From NCBI GenBank assembly GCA_900770665.1, contig CAAGKZ010000001.1:1-32441 (forward strand): a DNA stretch of 32,441 nt, read 5' to 3'. This document shows positions 1 to 8,100 of the stretch, in pieces (position 1 is the first letter of the stretch; every line of letters starts with the position of its first letter). The stretch comes from Bacteroidaceae bacterium (GTDB lineage Bacteria > Bacteroidota > Bacteroidia > Bacteroidales > Bacteroidaceae). A model generated the notes under the pieces. The model was not told where the DNA came from, did not search any database, and was given only the letters and a program-made list of their open reading frames with translations. The position numbers and the translations under genes are program-made.

Positions 1-31
1 GCAACGCATATTAAAAGGCCCAAAAAGAAAA

Positions 32-57
32 GTAGGGGCGGACCGGTGTGTCCGCCC
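32..57. repeat. GC-rich palindromic repeat, copy 1
   Basis: Arms GGGCGGAC (36-43) and GTCCGCCC (50-57) are perfect complements around the six-base loop CGGTGT, preceded by GTAG. An identical 26-base copy lies at 135-160. The form, a short palindrome led by GTAGGGG, looks like a dispersed REP-like intergenic element. It has no coding content. Confidence 0.85.
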
Positions 58-76
58 TGAGTGCTATAACGGCTCA

Positions 77-92
77 CCTGCAAAGTTGCAGG
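77..92. repeat. Short hairpin
   Basis: CCTGCAA (77-83) and TTGCAGG (86-92) are perfect complements with a two-base gap, so the usable stem is slightly shorter. No T-run follows, which argues against an intrinsic terminator on the plus strand. It lies between the two palindrome copies. Confidence 0.5.
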
Positions 93-93
93 C

Positions 94-112
94 TTTCCGC
101 TTTAACCTTTGA
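94..112 (+). repeat. Dispersed AAAGGT-type repeat, copy 1
   Basis: This 19-base stretch (TTTCCGCTTT, then AACCTTTGA) matches the reverse complement of 4906-4924 at 17 of 19 positions. Both copies are intergenic and both continue into further CCTTT/AAAGG units. It is probably a dispersed intergenic repeat. Its function is unknown. Confidence 0.55.
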
Positions 113-134
113 CCTTTCACCTTGTCTTGTTGCT

Positions 135-160
135 GTAGGGGCGGACCGGTGTGTCCGCCC
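135..160. repeat. GC-rich palindromic repeat, copy 2
   Basis: This copy is identical over all 26 bases to 32-57, in the same orientation, and again sits in non-coding DNA. Arms are at 139-146 and 153-160 with loop CGGTGT. Two identical copies 103 bases apart, in otherwise degenerate surroundings, suggest recent duplication or spread of a REP-like element. Confidence 0.85.
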
Positions 161-289
161 GACAAAGTTTACAACGTGTATTCAAAGCCCAAAAGGACGA
201 AAAGGGCGGAAGGGGCGGCAAGGCTAATTAAAGTTTACTAAAGGAAAAAGGCCTAAAAGGACGAAAATGGCGGCAGGGAAATTTAATTC

Positions 290-308
290 CTCCCCTGTCT
301 TAGGGGAG
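290..308. repeat. Hairpin in CTCCCCT...AGGGGAG repeat
   Basis: CTCCCCT (290-296) and AGGGGAG (302-308) are a perfect 7-bp inverted repeat with the loop GTCTT, followed by a second GC-rich stretch ending GGCGGAGGGG. It has the look of a REP-like palindrome rather than a terminator, because no T-run follows. Confidence 0.6.
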
Positions 309-354
309 TTGCCGCAGGCGGAGGGGTATGAGGGCTATGACACGGCTGCATTTC

Positions 355-372
355 GCCAGGCATCAGCCTGGC
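355..372. repeat. Hairpin GCCAGGC/GCCTGGC
   Basis: GCCAGGC (355-361) and GCCTGGC (366-372) form a perfect 7-bp stem closed by ATCA. It is the last of the cluster of hairpins in the left-end gene-free DNA. No poly-T tail follows. Confidence 0.6.
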
Positions 373-513
373 AGCTTTGCCTTTTGGGGCCTTTTAGGCG
401 TTTAGGCCTTTGTAGGCTTTTCTATTGGTTTGTGACAGGCGTCTGCCTAGCGCGCTGTGCCTTTGGGGTATTTAGGGCATTTTAGACGTTGTCAGTTACA
501 ATAAATATACTAA

Positions 514-552
514 AAACTCTTTTTACCCGTTAAATACTTTATAAAAGAGTTT
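514..552. promoter_or_regulatory. 10-bp inverted repeat just upstream of the histidine kinase
   Basis: AAACTCTTTT (514-523) and AAAAGAGTTT (543-552) are perfect complements separated by 19 bases. The right arm ends six bases before the ATG at 558. It could be an operator, or an mRNA stem covering the translation start. I see no good TAnnTTTG promoter here; the nearest candidate, TACTTTAT at 535-542, lies between the arms and matches only partly. Confidence 0.5.
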
Positions 553-557
553 ATTGT

Positions 558-1685
558 ATGAAGTGGTTCAATAATTTCAGGAGTGCTAAGTATGTTCTCA
601 TTGCGCTGGCTGCGGTGATTGCTGTGGCGTCGTTGTTGGTCTCTAACATTATTGTAGATGACTTGAAACAGGAGGAGGAGCGTCGTATGGAGGTGTGGGC
701 TTCGGCCATGAGTTCCCTTATAAATGCTGCAGAGGATGAGGATGTGAGTCTTGAACTTGAAATTCTTAGCAGTAATAAGACTATTCCGGTGATTATGGTC
801 AGCGAGGAGGGCGACATTCTCTCCTATAACAATATCCCGGAGCATAAACTTGAGTCAAAGGCTGCTGCTATGCGTGAGTCGGGCACAAAAGTTGAGGTTC
901 CGCTTGGTGACGGCAACTATTATTATATCTACTACGATGATTCTGCGACATTGGTGCAGCTTGCATATTATCCCTATATTCAGCTGGCTGTTGTAGTGGT
1001 ATTCTTCATTATCTGCTTTGTGGCAATCCTAAACTCAAAACGTGCCGAACAGAACCGTGTATGGGTGGGTTTGTCAAAGGAGACGGCTCATCAGCTTGGA
1101 ACTCCCATATCATCGCTCATGGCATGGGTGGAGATACTAAAGAGTAAATATCCGGGGGATGAGCTGCTGCCCGAAATGACACGTGATGTGGAACGCTTGC
1201 AGATGGTTGCCGAGCGTTTTTCAAAGATTGGCTCGAAGAGCGAACCTGTGACAGCCGATGTCAACAGCGTTATTGAGAGGTCTGTGGCCTATATGAAGCG
1301 CCGTAGCCCTGCCAAGGTGCAGTATGAAGTGATGCTTACTAATGCTCCGTTGCTTGCTCCGCTAAATATCCCTTTGCTTGAGTGGGTGATAGAGAACCTT
1401 TGCAAGAATGCCATTGACGCCATGGGTGGTAATGGAAACATAACAGTAGAGGTGTCCGACAATGCCGATAAAGTGGTTGTGGATGTGACTGACACCGGTA
1501 AAGGTATTGCAAAATCGCAGTGGAGCGATGTGTTCAAGCCCGGCTTTACAACCAAGCCTCGTGGCTGGGGGTTAGGGCTTTCCTTGGCGAAGAGAATTGT
1601 TGAGGAGTTCCACCGGGGACGTATATACATTAAAAAATCTGTTCCGGGTAAGGGAACGACATTCCGCATTGAGCTGAAAAAATAG
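558..1685 (+). CDS. Sensor histidine kinase, inner-membrane, orphan
   Basis: A 375-residue two-component sensor kinase. Membrane segments at about residues 11-33 and 141-160 enclose a roughly 105-residue periplasmic sensor region of no recognised family. There is no HAMP domain; the second membrane segment leads almost directly into the dimerisation/phosphoacceptor box ETAHQLGTP with His178. The ATPase core follows: N-box ENLCKNAIDAM (279-289), G1 DTGKGI (312-317) and G2 GWGLGL (336-341). All catalytic motifs are intact, so it should autophosphorylate. No response regulator is adjacent: the downstream genes are DUF177 and ribosomal protein L32, read from their own promoter. The signal sensed cannot be read from the sequence. 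The ATG at 558 directly precedes the first membrane segment and follows the inverted repeat at 514-552. Confidence 0.9.
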   Translation: MKWFNNFRSAKYVLIALAAVIAVASLLVSNIIVDDLKQEEERRMEVWASAMSSLINAAEDEDVSLELEILSSNKTIPVIMVSEEGDILSYNNIPEHKLESKAAAMRESGTKVEVPLGDGNYYYIYYDDSATLVQLAYYPYIQLAVVVVFFIICFVAILNSKRAEQNRVWVGLSKETAHQLGTPISSLMAWVEILKSKYPGDELLPEMTRDVERLQMVAERFSKIGSKSEPVTADVNSVIERSVAYMKRRSPAKVQYEVMLTNAPLLAPLNIPLLEWVIENLCKNAIDAMGGNGNITVEVSDNADKVVVDVTDTGKGIAKSQWSDVFKPGFTTKPRGWGLGLSLAKRIVEEFHRGRIYIKKSVPGKGTTFRIELKK

Positions 1686-1746
1686 CAAAATGTGCCGTTT
1701 TTGAAGTTTTTTTATCAAATTAGGTGTTTCTAAAGAATTTTATTAC

Positions 1747-1754
1747 TATCTTTG
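1747..1754 (+). promoter_or_regulatory. Bacteroides-type promoter -7 box for DUF177-rpmF
   Basis: TATCTTTG fits the Bacteroidetes -7 consensus TAnnTTTG exactly. The -33 region (about 1724-1728) contains only a partial TTG match. A leader of roughly 75 bases would separate the start site from the ATG at 1836. Confidence 0.6.
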
Positions 1755-1835
1755 TGTCCTAAAATCGGATAGTGTGGATGTAAAGCACTGCTTTTGAGGA
1801 GTTATATTATTGATTGAGTTGATTTTATAGTAGCG

Positions 1836-2372
1836 ATGGGAAGATTTGACAAGTATAATGTAGACCTCAAGGGAATGAGAGTTGCCTCCCTTGAATTGGA
1901 GTTCGACCTCGATAACGCATTCTTTGCTGATATCGATGGCGAGGAGTTTCAAAAGGGCACTGTCAAGGCCAAAGTGGCGGTGAACAAGAATAGGGAGATT
2001 TTTGATTTCTCTTTCTCGTTGACGGGAACGGTGATTGTTCCCTGTGACCGTTGCCTTGACGACTTGGCAATTGACGTCGACACTGAGAACACCTTGCGTG
2101 TGAAACTTGGCGAGAGCTATGCCGATGAAGGCGACATTGTGATAGTTCCTGAAAACGAAGGGGATTTGAACATTGCGTGGTACTTGTATGAATTCATTGT
2201 TCTGGCGTTGCCAATGAAGCGTGTGCATGCACCGGGAAAGTGCAACCACGAGATGACAGGCAAACTCAAGAAACACTCGGTTGATGCCGATGAGAGCAAT
2301 GACGATGAAGAGATGCAGATGGATCCACGTTGGGCCGGTTTGAAGGATTTACAGATAGAAGAAGATAATTGA
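1836..2372 (+). CDS. DUF177/YceD-family protein
   Basis: A 178-residue soluble protein of the DUF177 (YceD) family, almost always encoded immediately before rpmF, as here with a 23-base gap. YceD in E. coli and its plant relatives are linked to 23S rRNA accumulation and large-subunit assembly. The sequence shows the family core around CDRC (Cys70, Cys73), a later Cys136 (KCNHEM), and the DPRWAGLKDL motif in an otherwise acidic tail. The first two cysteines with Cys136 could bind metal, though this is inference. The start ATG follows a promoter box at 1747 and the length is normal for Bacteroidales members. The exact molecular role is not settled. Confidence 0.88.
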   Translation: MGRFDKYNVDLKGMRVASLELEFDLDNAFFADIDGEEFQKGTVKAKVAVNKNREIFDFSFSLTGTVIVPCDRCLDDLAIDVDTENTLRVKLGESYADEGDIVIVPENEGDLNIAWYLYEFIVLALPMKRVHAPGKCNHEMTGKLKKHSVDADESNDDEEMQMDPRWAGLKDLQIEEDN

Positions 2373-2395
2373 AAAATATTTAAAACGTTTTAAAA

Positions 2396-2575
2396 ATGGC
2401 ACATCCTAAAAGAAGACAATCAAAGACTAGAACTGCCAAGAGAAGAACTCACGACAAGGCAGTAGCTCCTACATTGGCTATATGCCCTAACTGTGGCGAG
2501 TGGCACGTTTATCACACCGTATGCGGTGCGTGTGGTTATTACAGAGGCAAGCTTGCTGTAGAGAAAGCTGTCTAA
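2396..2575 (+). CDS. rpmF: 50S ribosomal protein L32
   Basis: A 59-residue ribosomal protein L32. The basic N-terminus (MAHPKRRQSKTRTAKRRT) and the zinc-ribbon pair CPNC (30-33) and CGAC (43-46) are diagnostic; this is the Cys4, zinc-binding form. L32 is a late-assembling component of the large subunit near the peptidyl transferase region. It follows the DUF177 gene by 23 A/T-rich bases and shares its promoter. In many bacteria fabH follows rpmF, but here the operon appears to end at a strong hairpin at 2632-2667. Confidence 0.97.
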   Translation: MAHPKRRQSKTRTAKRRTHDKAVAPTLAICPNCGEWHVYHTVCGACGYYRGKLAVEKAV

Positions 2576-2631
2576 ATAATTGTTCTACCGCCGACGCATT
2601 TTGCCGACGCGGGTAGTTTTTTGTCAAAGAC

Positions 2632-2667
2632 AAAAACGCACCTATGGCATTTTGTAGGTGCGTTTTT
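2632..2667 (+). terminator. Intrinsic terminator after rpmF
   Basis: AAAAACGCACCTA (2632-2644) and TAGGTGCGTTTTT (2655-2667) form a perfect 13-bp stem with a 10-base loop, ending in a run of T. The A-run on the left arm makes it potentially bidirectional. A weaker inverted repeat, CTACC/GGTAG with a T-run (2585-2622), lies just before it. The era start codon is only 32 bases beyond the hairpin. Confidence 0.8.
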
Positions 2668-2698
2668 ATCATTTATAAAAACAGCTTCTTAGAATATT

Positions 2699-3583
2699 AT
2701 GCATAAAGCCGGTTTTGTAAATATCGTAGGCAACCCCAATGTGGGCAAGTCGACACTGATGAACCTGTTGGTGGGTGAGAGAATATCCATTGCCACTTTC
2801 AAGGCACAGACTACAAGACACCGTATCATGGGTATCCTGAATACCGATGATGCGCAGATAGTGTTCTCGGACACTCCGGGAGTGCTCAAACCCAATTATA
2901 AGTTGCAGGAGGCAATGTTGCGTTTCTCGCGCTCGGCGCTGCGTGATGCCGACGTGTTGCTCTATGTGACCGACGTTGTCGAGAGCCCCGAGAAGAACAG
3001 TGACTTCATTGAGGAGGTACGCAAGCTTGATGTCCCCATTCTTGTACTCATAAACAAGATTGACCTGACCAATCAGACCGAACTTGTGAAGAAAGTGGAA
3101 CTTTGGCACGAACTCATACCAGAGGCCGAGATTCTACCAATTTCGGCAACAGCAAAGTTCAATGTCGATGCTGTGATGAAGCGCGTTATGGAGCTGTTGC
3201 CCGAGTCGCCTCCCTACTTTGAGAAGGATGCACTCACCGACAAACCGGCACGTTTCTTTGTTACAGAGATAATTCGCGAGAAAATCCTCCTGCACTATGA
3301 CAAGGAGATTCCTTATGTTTGCGAGGCTGTTGTGGAGCAATTCAAGGAGGGCGAAGGAAAGATATATATAAAGGCGCTTATATATGTTGAGCGCGATTCG
3401 CAGAAGGGTATCATCATAGGTCACGAGGGTTCGGCTCTCAAACGTGTGGCTACCGATGCCCGCCGCGAACTTGAGAAATTCTTTGGGAAAAGAATATTTT
3501 TGGAAATTTACGTAAGAGTCGACAAGGATTGGCGTAACAGCGACCGACAGTTGCGCCGTTTCGGATACGACCAAAAAGATTAA
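2699..3583 (+). CDS. era: GTPase Era
   Basis: A 294-residue Era GTPase, which binds the 3' end of 16S rRNA and checks 30S maturation. G1 GNPNVGKS is at 11-18, the switch/G2 threonines follow (AQTTRHR), G3 DTPG is at 58-61 and G4 NKID at 119-122. The C-terminal KH domain carries the RNA-binding loop GIIIGHEGSALKR and ends in the usual VDKDWR. Length and layout are standard. It is followed by der after only six bases, so the two are co-transcribed. No clear TAnnTTTG promoter is visible between the preceding terminator and the ATG, so era may depend on read-through or on an atypical promoter. Confidence 0.97.
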   Translation: MHKAGFVNIVGNPNVGKSTLMNLLVGERISIATFKAQTTRHRIMGILNTDDAQIVFSDTPGVLKPNYKLQEAMLRFSRSALRDADVLLYVTDVVESPEKNSDFIEEVRKLDVPILVLINKIDLTNQTELVKKVELWHELIPEAEILPISATAKFNVDAVMKRVMELLPESPPYFEKDALTDKPARFFVTEIIREKILLHYDKEIPYVCEAVVEQFKEGEGKIYIKALIYVERDSQKGIIIGHEGSALKRVATDARRELEKFFGKRIFLEIYVRVDKDWRNSDRQLRRFGYDQKD

Positions 3584-3589
3584 TGAGCT

Positions 3590-4903
3590 ATGGGAAATTT
3601 AGTAGCAATTGTGGGTCGCCCAAACGTGGGTAAGTCAACCCTTTTCAACCGCCTGACCGAGACTAAACAGGCAATCATTTCGGACGAGGCCGGCACAACA
3701 CGCGACCGCCAGTATGGCCGTTGCTTCTGGTGTGGCAAGGAGTTCTCGCTTGTGGACACAGGCGGTTGGGTACGTAACTCGGACGATGTATTCGAGGAGG
3801 CTATCTGTGACCAAGTGACACTTGCTCTTGAGGAGGCCGATGTTATCCTCTTTGTCGTGGATGCGATGAACGGACTCACCGACCTTGACATGGAGATGGC
3901 ATCAATGCTGCGCCGTGCAAAGAAGCCTGTACTTGTTGTAGCCAACAAGGTAGATACGTATGAGATGCAATACGGCACAGCCGAGTTCTACAGTCTTGGT
4001 TTGGGCGATATGCACTGCATATCTGCAGCCAACGGTAGCGGAACAGGTGACCTGCTCGACGAGATATTGACAAAGTTTACAAAGGAGGCCGAGGAGGCGC
4101 CCGAGGAGAATATTCCACGTTTTGCTGTTGTCGGTCGTCCGAATGCCGGGAAAAGCTCGATTATTAACGTCTTTTTGGGTGAGGACCGCAATATCGTTAC
4201 AAATATTGCAGGTACAACACGCGACTCAATTCTCACACGTTACACAAAGTTCGGTTTTGACTTCTACTTGGTTGACACTGCCGGTATACGCAAGAAGGGC
4301 AAGGTGAGCGAGGATATCGAGTACTACTCGGTGTTGCGTTCCATCCGTGCTATTGAGAACAGCGACGTGTGTATTCTCATGATTGATGCCACACGTGGTA
4401 TCGAGTCGCAGGACTTGAATATCTTCTCAATCATACAGCGTAACCAGAAGGGACTTGTTGTTGTCGTGAACAAGTGGGACTTGGTTGAGGACAGGAGCGA
4501 GAAGGTGCAGAAGTTTTTCGAGAATGCTATCCGTGAGCGCCTTGCACCCTTCGTCGATTTCCCAATCATCTTTACATCGGCCGTGACAAAGCAGCGCGTC
4601 TTCAAGGTGCTTGAGACAGCAAAGGATGTCTACCTGAACTCGCAGCGAAAGATTTCTACCGCCAAGTTCAACGAGGAGATGTTGCCGCTTATCGAGGCCT
4701 ATCCACCACCATCAATCAAAGGCAAGTATATCAAAATTAAATACTGCATGCAGTTGCATGAGACACGCGTTCCGTCGTTCCTATTCTTTGCAAACCTGCC
4801 GCAGTATGTGAAGGAGCCATACAAGCGCTTCCTCGAGAATAAGATCCGCTCCAAGTGGAACTTCCACGGAGTGCCGATGAATATTTTCATCAGACAGAAG
4901 TAA
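3590..4903 (+). CDS. der: Ribosome-biogenesis GTPase Der (EngA)
   Basis: A 437-residue tandem GTPase that acts in 50S assembly. The first G domain has GRPNVGKST, DTGG and NKVD. The second (from about residue 175) has GRPNAGKSS, DTAG and NKWD. A C-terminal KH-like domain follows, with the conserved PPPSIKGKYIKIKY stretch. Both nucleotide sites look intact. The ATG lies six bases after the era stop, and both genes serve ribosome assembly, as do the rpmF and DUF177 genes upstream. A terminator and a dispersed repeat follow. Confidence 0.97.
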   Translation: MGNLVAIVGRPNVGKSTLFNRLTETKQAIISDEAGTTRDRQYGRCFWCGKEFSLVDTGGWVRNSDDVFEEAICDQVTLALEEADVILFVVDAMNGLTDLDMEMASMLRRAKKPVLVVANKVDTYEMQYGTAEFYSLGLGDMHCISAANGSGTGDLLDEILTKFTKEAEEAPEENIPRFAVVGRPNAGKSSIINVFLGEDRNIVTNIAGTTRDSILTRYTKFGFDFYLVDTAGIRKKGKVSEDIEYYSVLRSIRAIENSDVCILMIDATRGIESQDLNIFSIIQRNQKGLVVVVNKWDLVEDRSEKVQKFFENAIRERLAPFVDFPIIFTSAVTKQRVFKVLETAKDVYLNSQRKISTAKFNEEMLPLIEAYPPPSIKGKYIKIKYCMQLHETRVPSFLFFANLPQYVKEPYKRFLENKIRSKWNFHGVPMNIFIRQK

Positions 4904-4905
4904 AC

Positions 4906-4924
4906 TGAAAGGTGAAAGCGGAAA
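4906..4924 (-). repeat. Dispersed AAAGGT-type repeat, copy 2
   Basis: The reverse complement of this stretch matches 94-112 at 17 of 19 positions. It starts two bases after the der stop codon and is followed by a second degenerate unit (TGTGAAAGGTT). With the copy at 94-112 it suggests a small intergenic repeat family built on AAAGGTGAAAG. Confidence 0.55.
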
Positions 4925-4969
4925 TGTGAAAGGTTGATTTTGGTTATTCAGATAAAGTCGAAATGTTAT

Positions 4970-5011
4970 AATCCCTTTTTGTGCTTATGTGTGCAGAGAG
5001 GGATTTTTTTT
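4970..5011 (+). terminator. Intrinsic terminator after der
   Basis: AATCCCT (4970-4976) and AGGGATT (4999-5005) pair perfectly and are followed by an unbroken T-run to 5011. The loop is long (22 bases), so the structure is weaker than the other terminators here. Its place after der and before a new promoter fits. Confidence 0.6.
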
Positions 5012-5060
5012 ATAAAAAAGATTTAACAATGTTATAATTAGTTAATTATGAATTTTGTTT

Positions 5061-5068
5061 TATCTTTG
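5061..5068 (+). promoter_or_regulatory. Bacteroides-type promoter -7 box for the large lipoprotein gene
   Basis: TATCTTTG matches TAnnTTTG exactly and lies 65 bases before the ATG at 5133, after the der terminator. The -33 TTG is poor, the region being A/T-rich. Confidence 0.6.
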
Positions 5069-5132
5069 TAAAGTCATATAAGTCAAATTCTTGCGGATTA
5101 TTGTTTTAAAATATCTAAAAACTCTTATATAT

Positions 5133-8100
5133 ATGTGTAAAAAAGCATTGATTACGTTGTTGCTGGTTGTGGCATTTATTGTCACTTCTTGTGTAGACAA
5201 GAGCTACGACTTAGTGAACAAGGAAATTACGACCGACGTGAAAATAGAGGGTAACACAATTGCTGTTCCTTTTGGAAGTCTTAAGGCGGTTGTTCTTGAT
5301 TCGCTCATTGATGTCAGTGAGATTGAGATGTTGGAAAAGAACGCCAACGGTGTGTATTGTATAACAATGGACAGTACTTTCTCTGTTGAGGAGAGTGTGG
5401 AACCAATAACTCTTGATATTGATCCCATTGAATACAATGCTTCAGTTGAGTTTGACAAGGCTAGCATTGAGACAATACATATCAATGCTGCGAATGTGAC
5501 TCCGGCGAAGTTCTCGTCACCAGAAATATCTGTAGAGGACTTGAGTGAGAAACTTCCACACCTGGAATCCAACGTCAAGACAGGCTTTGATATACCTGAG
5601 CTTGAAAATATGTTGGCGCAGCTTGCAAATTCGCCTTCAGGCACGGCGACATACAGATTTGATGCGCCTTTGGAGGTTACAACTGGTAAGCAGCAGGTTC
5701 CTTGCTCGGTGGATTACATTCTGCATCGCGATATTGAGACAATCAGAAGTATCAGGCTGGGTACCGGCAACGATACAAAAGGAACTCTTGTAAATGTTGT
5801 TGTCACCAACCCTATGGTGTTGCTGGATTGTGACAAGGAGATATGCTTCAGGATCGATTTCCCCGAGATTTTCTGTCTGGCGAAGAATGATGCGGCAGAG
5901 CAGGTCGAGAAATATGAGATCCTTAACAATGGACACTCTTTAAGCCTTGATGGTTTTGTGCCCCAGGGTGAGACTTCCTCGCTCAGCTTTTATATCACAG
6001 ATGTCAAGGATGTCGATAAATATATCAAGGATGGCCGGATGATAATTGACGAGTCTATCAAGTATTCTGTTGACTATAAGGTTGATGGTGAACTTGAATT
6101 GAACAAGGATATGAAGGTCGAGGACTTCGCGTTTGATGTAGCCCTTGATGTGCAGTTGGCGTTTCTTGATGTAGCCGGCAAAACTAAAGATGTCAAGGTT
6201 AATTTTGAACCTGTTGAGATGGTGTTTGGTGGTGACTTCGGCAATCTGGAGCATATCGATACTATCAATTATGTTGAATTTGACGAGGAAAAGAGCCGAA
6301 TCAAGTTCGAAACCAGTATGGATAATGGATGGCTTGACGCTTTTGAGCTCAAGGAAGGCTATGCCTTGAAGGTTGCGTTCCCCGACCAGTTGGATATATG
6401 TCCTGTTCACTCTGAGTATGAAGGAAAGGACAAGGAGATTGTATATAACGAGGATGAGCATGCCTTCTATGTGACTGATTTTGGCGTGCTTGTCAACACG
6501 CATTGGAATATTGCACCGCAAAGATTGACATTGAATCTTCCTGTGGTCAATGACTCTTGTCACATGGATGTGAAGGCTGTGATTTCTTGTGTGAATTTGC
6601 AGAGTCCCGGAGAGAGTGGATATTTCTACCTTGCCGGCCGCGAGATGGACAAGATGGTCGAGGCGTTGAGCAAACTCAACTCCGGCACCAAGGAGGCACA
6701 CTTCAGAATGTTGGAGTCTGATCTTACAATAAAGGATGCAGTTGTTCATACCGAGGTTATCAGCTCATCGTTGAATACCGAGACTGCTTTCAATATGAAT
6801 GAGAAAATTCCAAGCGAGATTGCGCGTATTGAGCGCATTGGCTTCAAGGATGATGTGCTGATAACATTGGGATTGGACGTTACCGGCATGGAACAGGTTG
6901 ATGCAGACATTGAACTTGACATCAATGTTGCATTGCCATCTTTCCTTCAGTTGAAATCATATGACAAGAATTCGGGCATAGATATCCGCGATGGTGTATT
7001 GAGTCTCAATACAAGCTATAATCCATCATCGGAGGAACCGTTGGAACTTAAACTGTGGTGTACCGGCATTGATTTTATGAATGAGGAGTTCGGATATGCA
7101 GGTTTGTTGCCAAAAGACTCCATTGACGGTAATTCGTACATCTCCTACAGCAGTAATATTGTTGTGGATGGTGAGGCTTCAATACATGGCACAGAGTTCC
7201 ATTCTACCGTGTTGGATAATGATATCTTCTTTAATGTCAAGTTGGAGATTGGAGAAATTGCTGTAAAGACATTCCACGGAATATACAGTGCAGAGATTGA
7301 GGGCGTGGATGAGAAGATTGACTTAGACCTTGGCGAAGAACTTGAATTCTTGAGGGAGGATGGCAATTCAATAACCCTTGCCGACCCGCAGCTCGAGCTC
7401 GTGCTCATGAATCCGGTGGGTATTCCTGTTGATGTTGACCTGCATATTTGGGGTAATGATGAGAATGGCGAGGTGATGGCAGAGTCGGAAATTGCAACAA
7501 AGGTAAGCATTCTTCCTGCCAAGTATGACGAGAAAAACGATTCATTGGTTCCTGTAGAGACAAAACTATTCCTCTCTACCGACACGGCAAGCTGCAGCAA
7601 GATTGGCTATGACAATATTGAGATACCGAATCTTGCGAATCTGCTGAAGAGGATTCCTTACTCCATCAATATGAATGTTGAGCCGGTTGTGAGAACTGAT
7701 TCAACCCACCATGTGGACATCAGCAAACCAATCAAGTTGGATGCGGCTTACTCTGTGGTCGTCCCATTGCGTTTTGATGATTTGCATCTGTGCTATAATG
7801 ATACTATAACCGATTTGGACAGCAGTCTCGGTGAGACAATGGATATGTTCAGCAATATATCCCTCTCTGTTAAGATGGATGTTGTCAACACCATTCCACT
7901 TGGTCTGTCGCTCAACGTTACTCCGCTTGATGTGAATGGAAATGTGATAGAGGATATTGAAATAGATGGACTTAATGTTGCAGCCGGTTCAGGGAACGCT
8001 CTTGTAGGTGCCGACGGCATTGTCGGTGCAGATCACCCAACACAAAAGTTTGCCTTTACAATAAAGAGCAAGAGTGGTGATATCTCTTCTTTGGATGGCT

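Larger units (their letters stand above)
2..273. repeat. Degenerate direct repeats (three units)
   Basis: Three related stretches can be aligned by eye. Unit A (2-41) and unit B (172-209) share CAACG, TATT, AAAG and CCCAAAA in the same order and both end in GGCGG. Unit C (about 229-273) repeats unit B's AAAGTTTAC lead (165-173 in B, 231-239 in C) and its AAAAGGACGAAAA core, again ending in GGCGG. Units B and C are about 65 bases apart. Unit A runs directly into palindrome copy 1. Confidence 0.6.
1..557. other. Gene-free, repeat-rich intergenic region
   Basis: No convincing gene is seen in this stretch. It holds two copies of a GC-rich palindrome, a set of degenerate direct repeats, at least three further perfect hairpins and, just before the histidine kinase, a 10-bp inverted repeat. 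A 72-codon open frame at 267-485 runs straight through two of the hairpins and its product is rich in Cys, Trp and Phe without any recognisable domain, so I do not call it a gene. The upstream neighbour of this region is outside the window. Confidence 0.75.

Noticed and set aside
32..160. Possible CRISPR array from the two identical palindromes
   Set aside because: There are only two copies with no third unit, the surroundings are degenerate repeats rather than unique spacers, and no cas gene is present.
267..485. 72-residue open frame in the left intergenic region
   Set aside because: It crosses two perfect hairpins and repeat DNA, has an atypical Cys/Trp/Phe-rich composition, no leader and no recognisable domain.
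5940..6749. 269-residue open frame on the minus strand inside the large lipoprotein gene
   Set aside because: It is antisense to a gene with clear signal peptide and coding pattern; its product has no domain and no leader.
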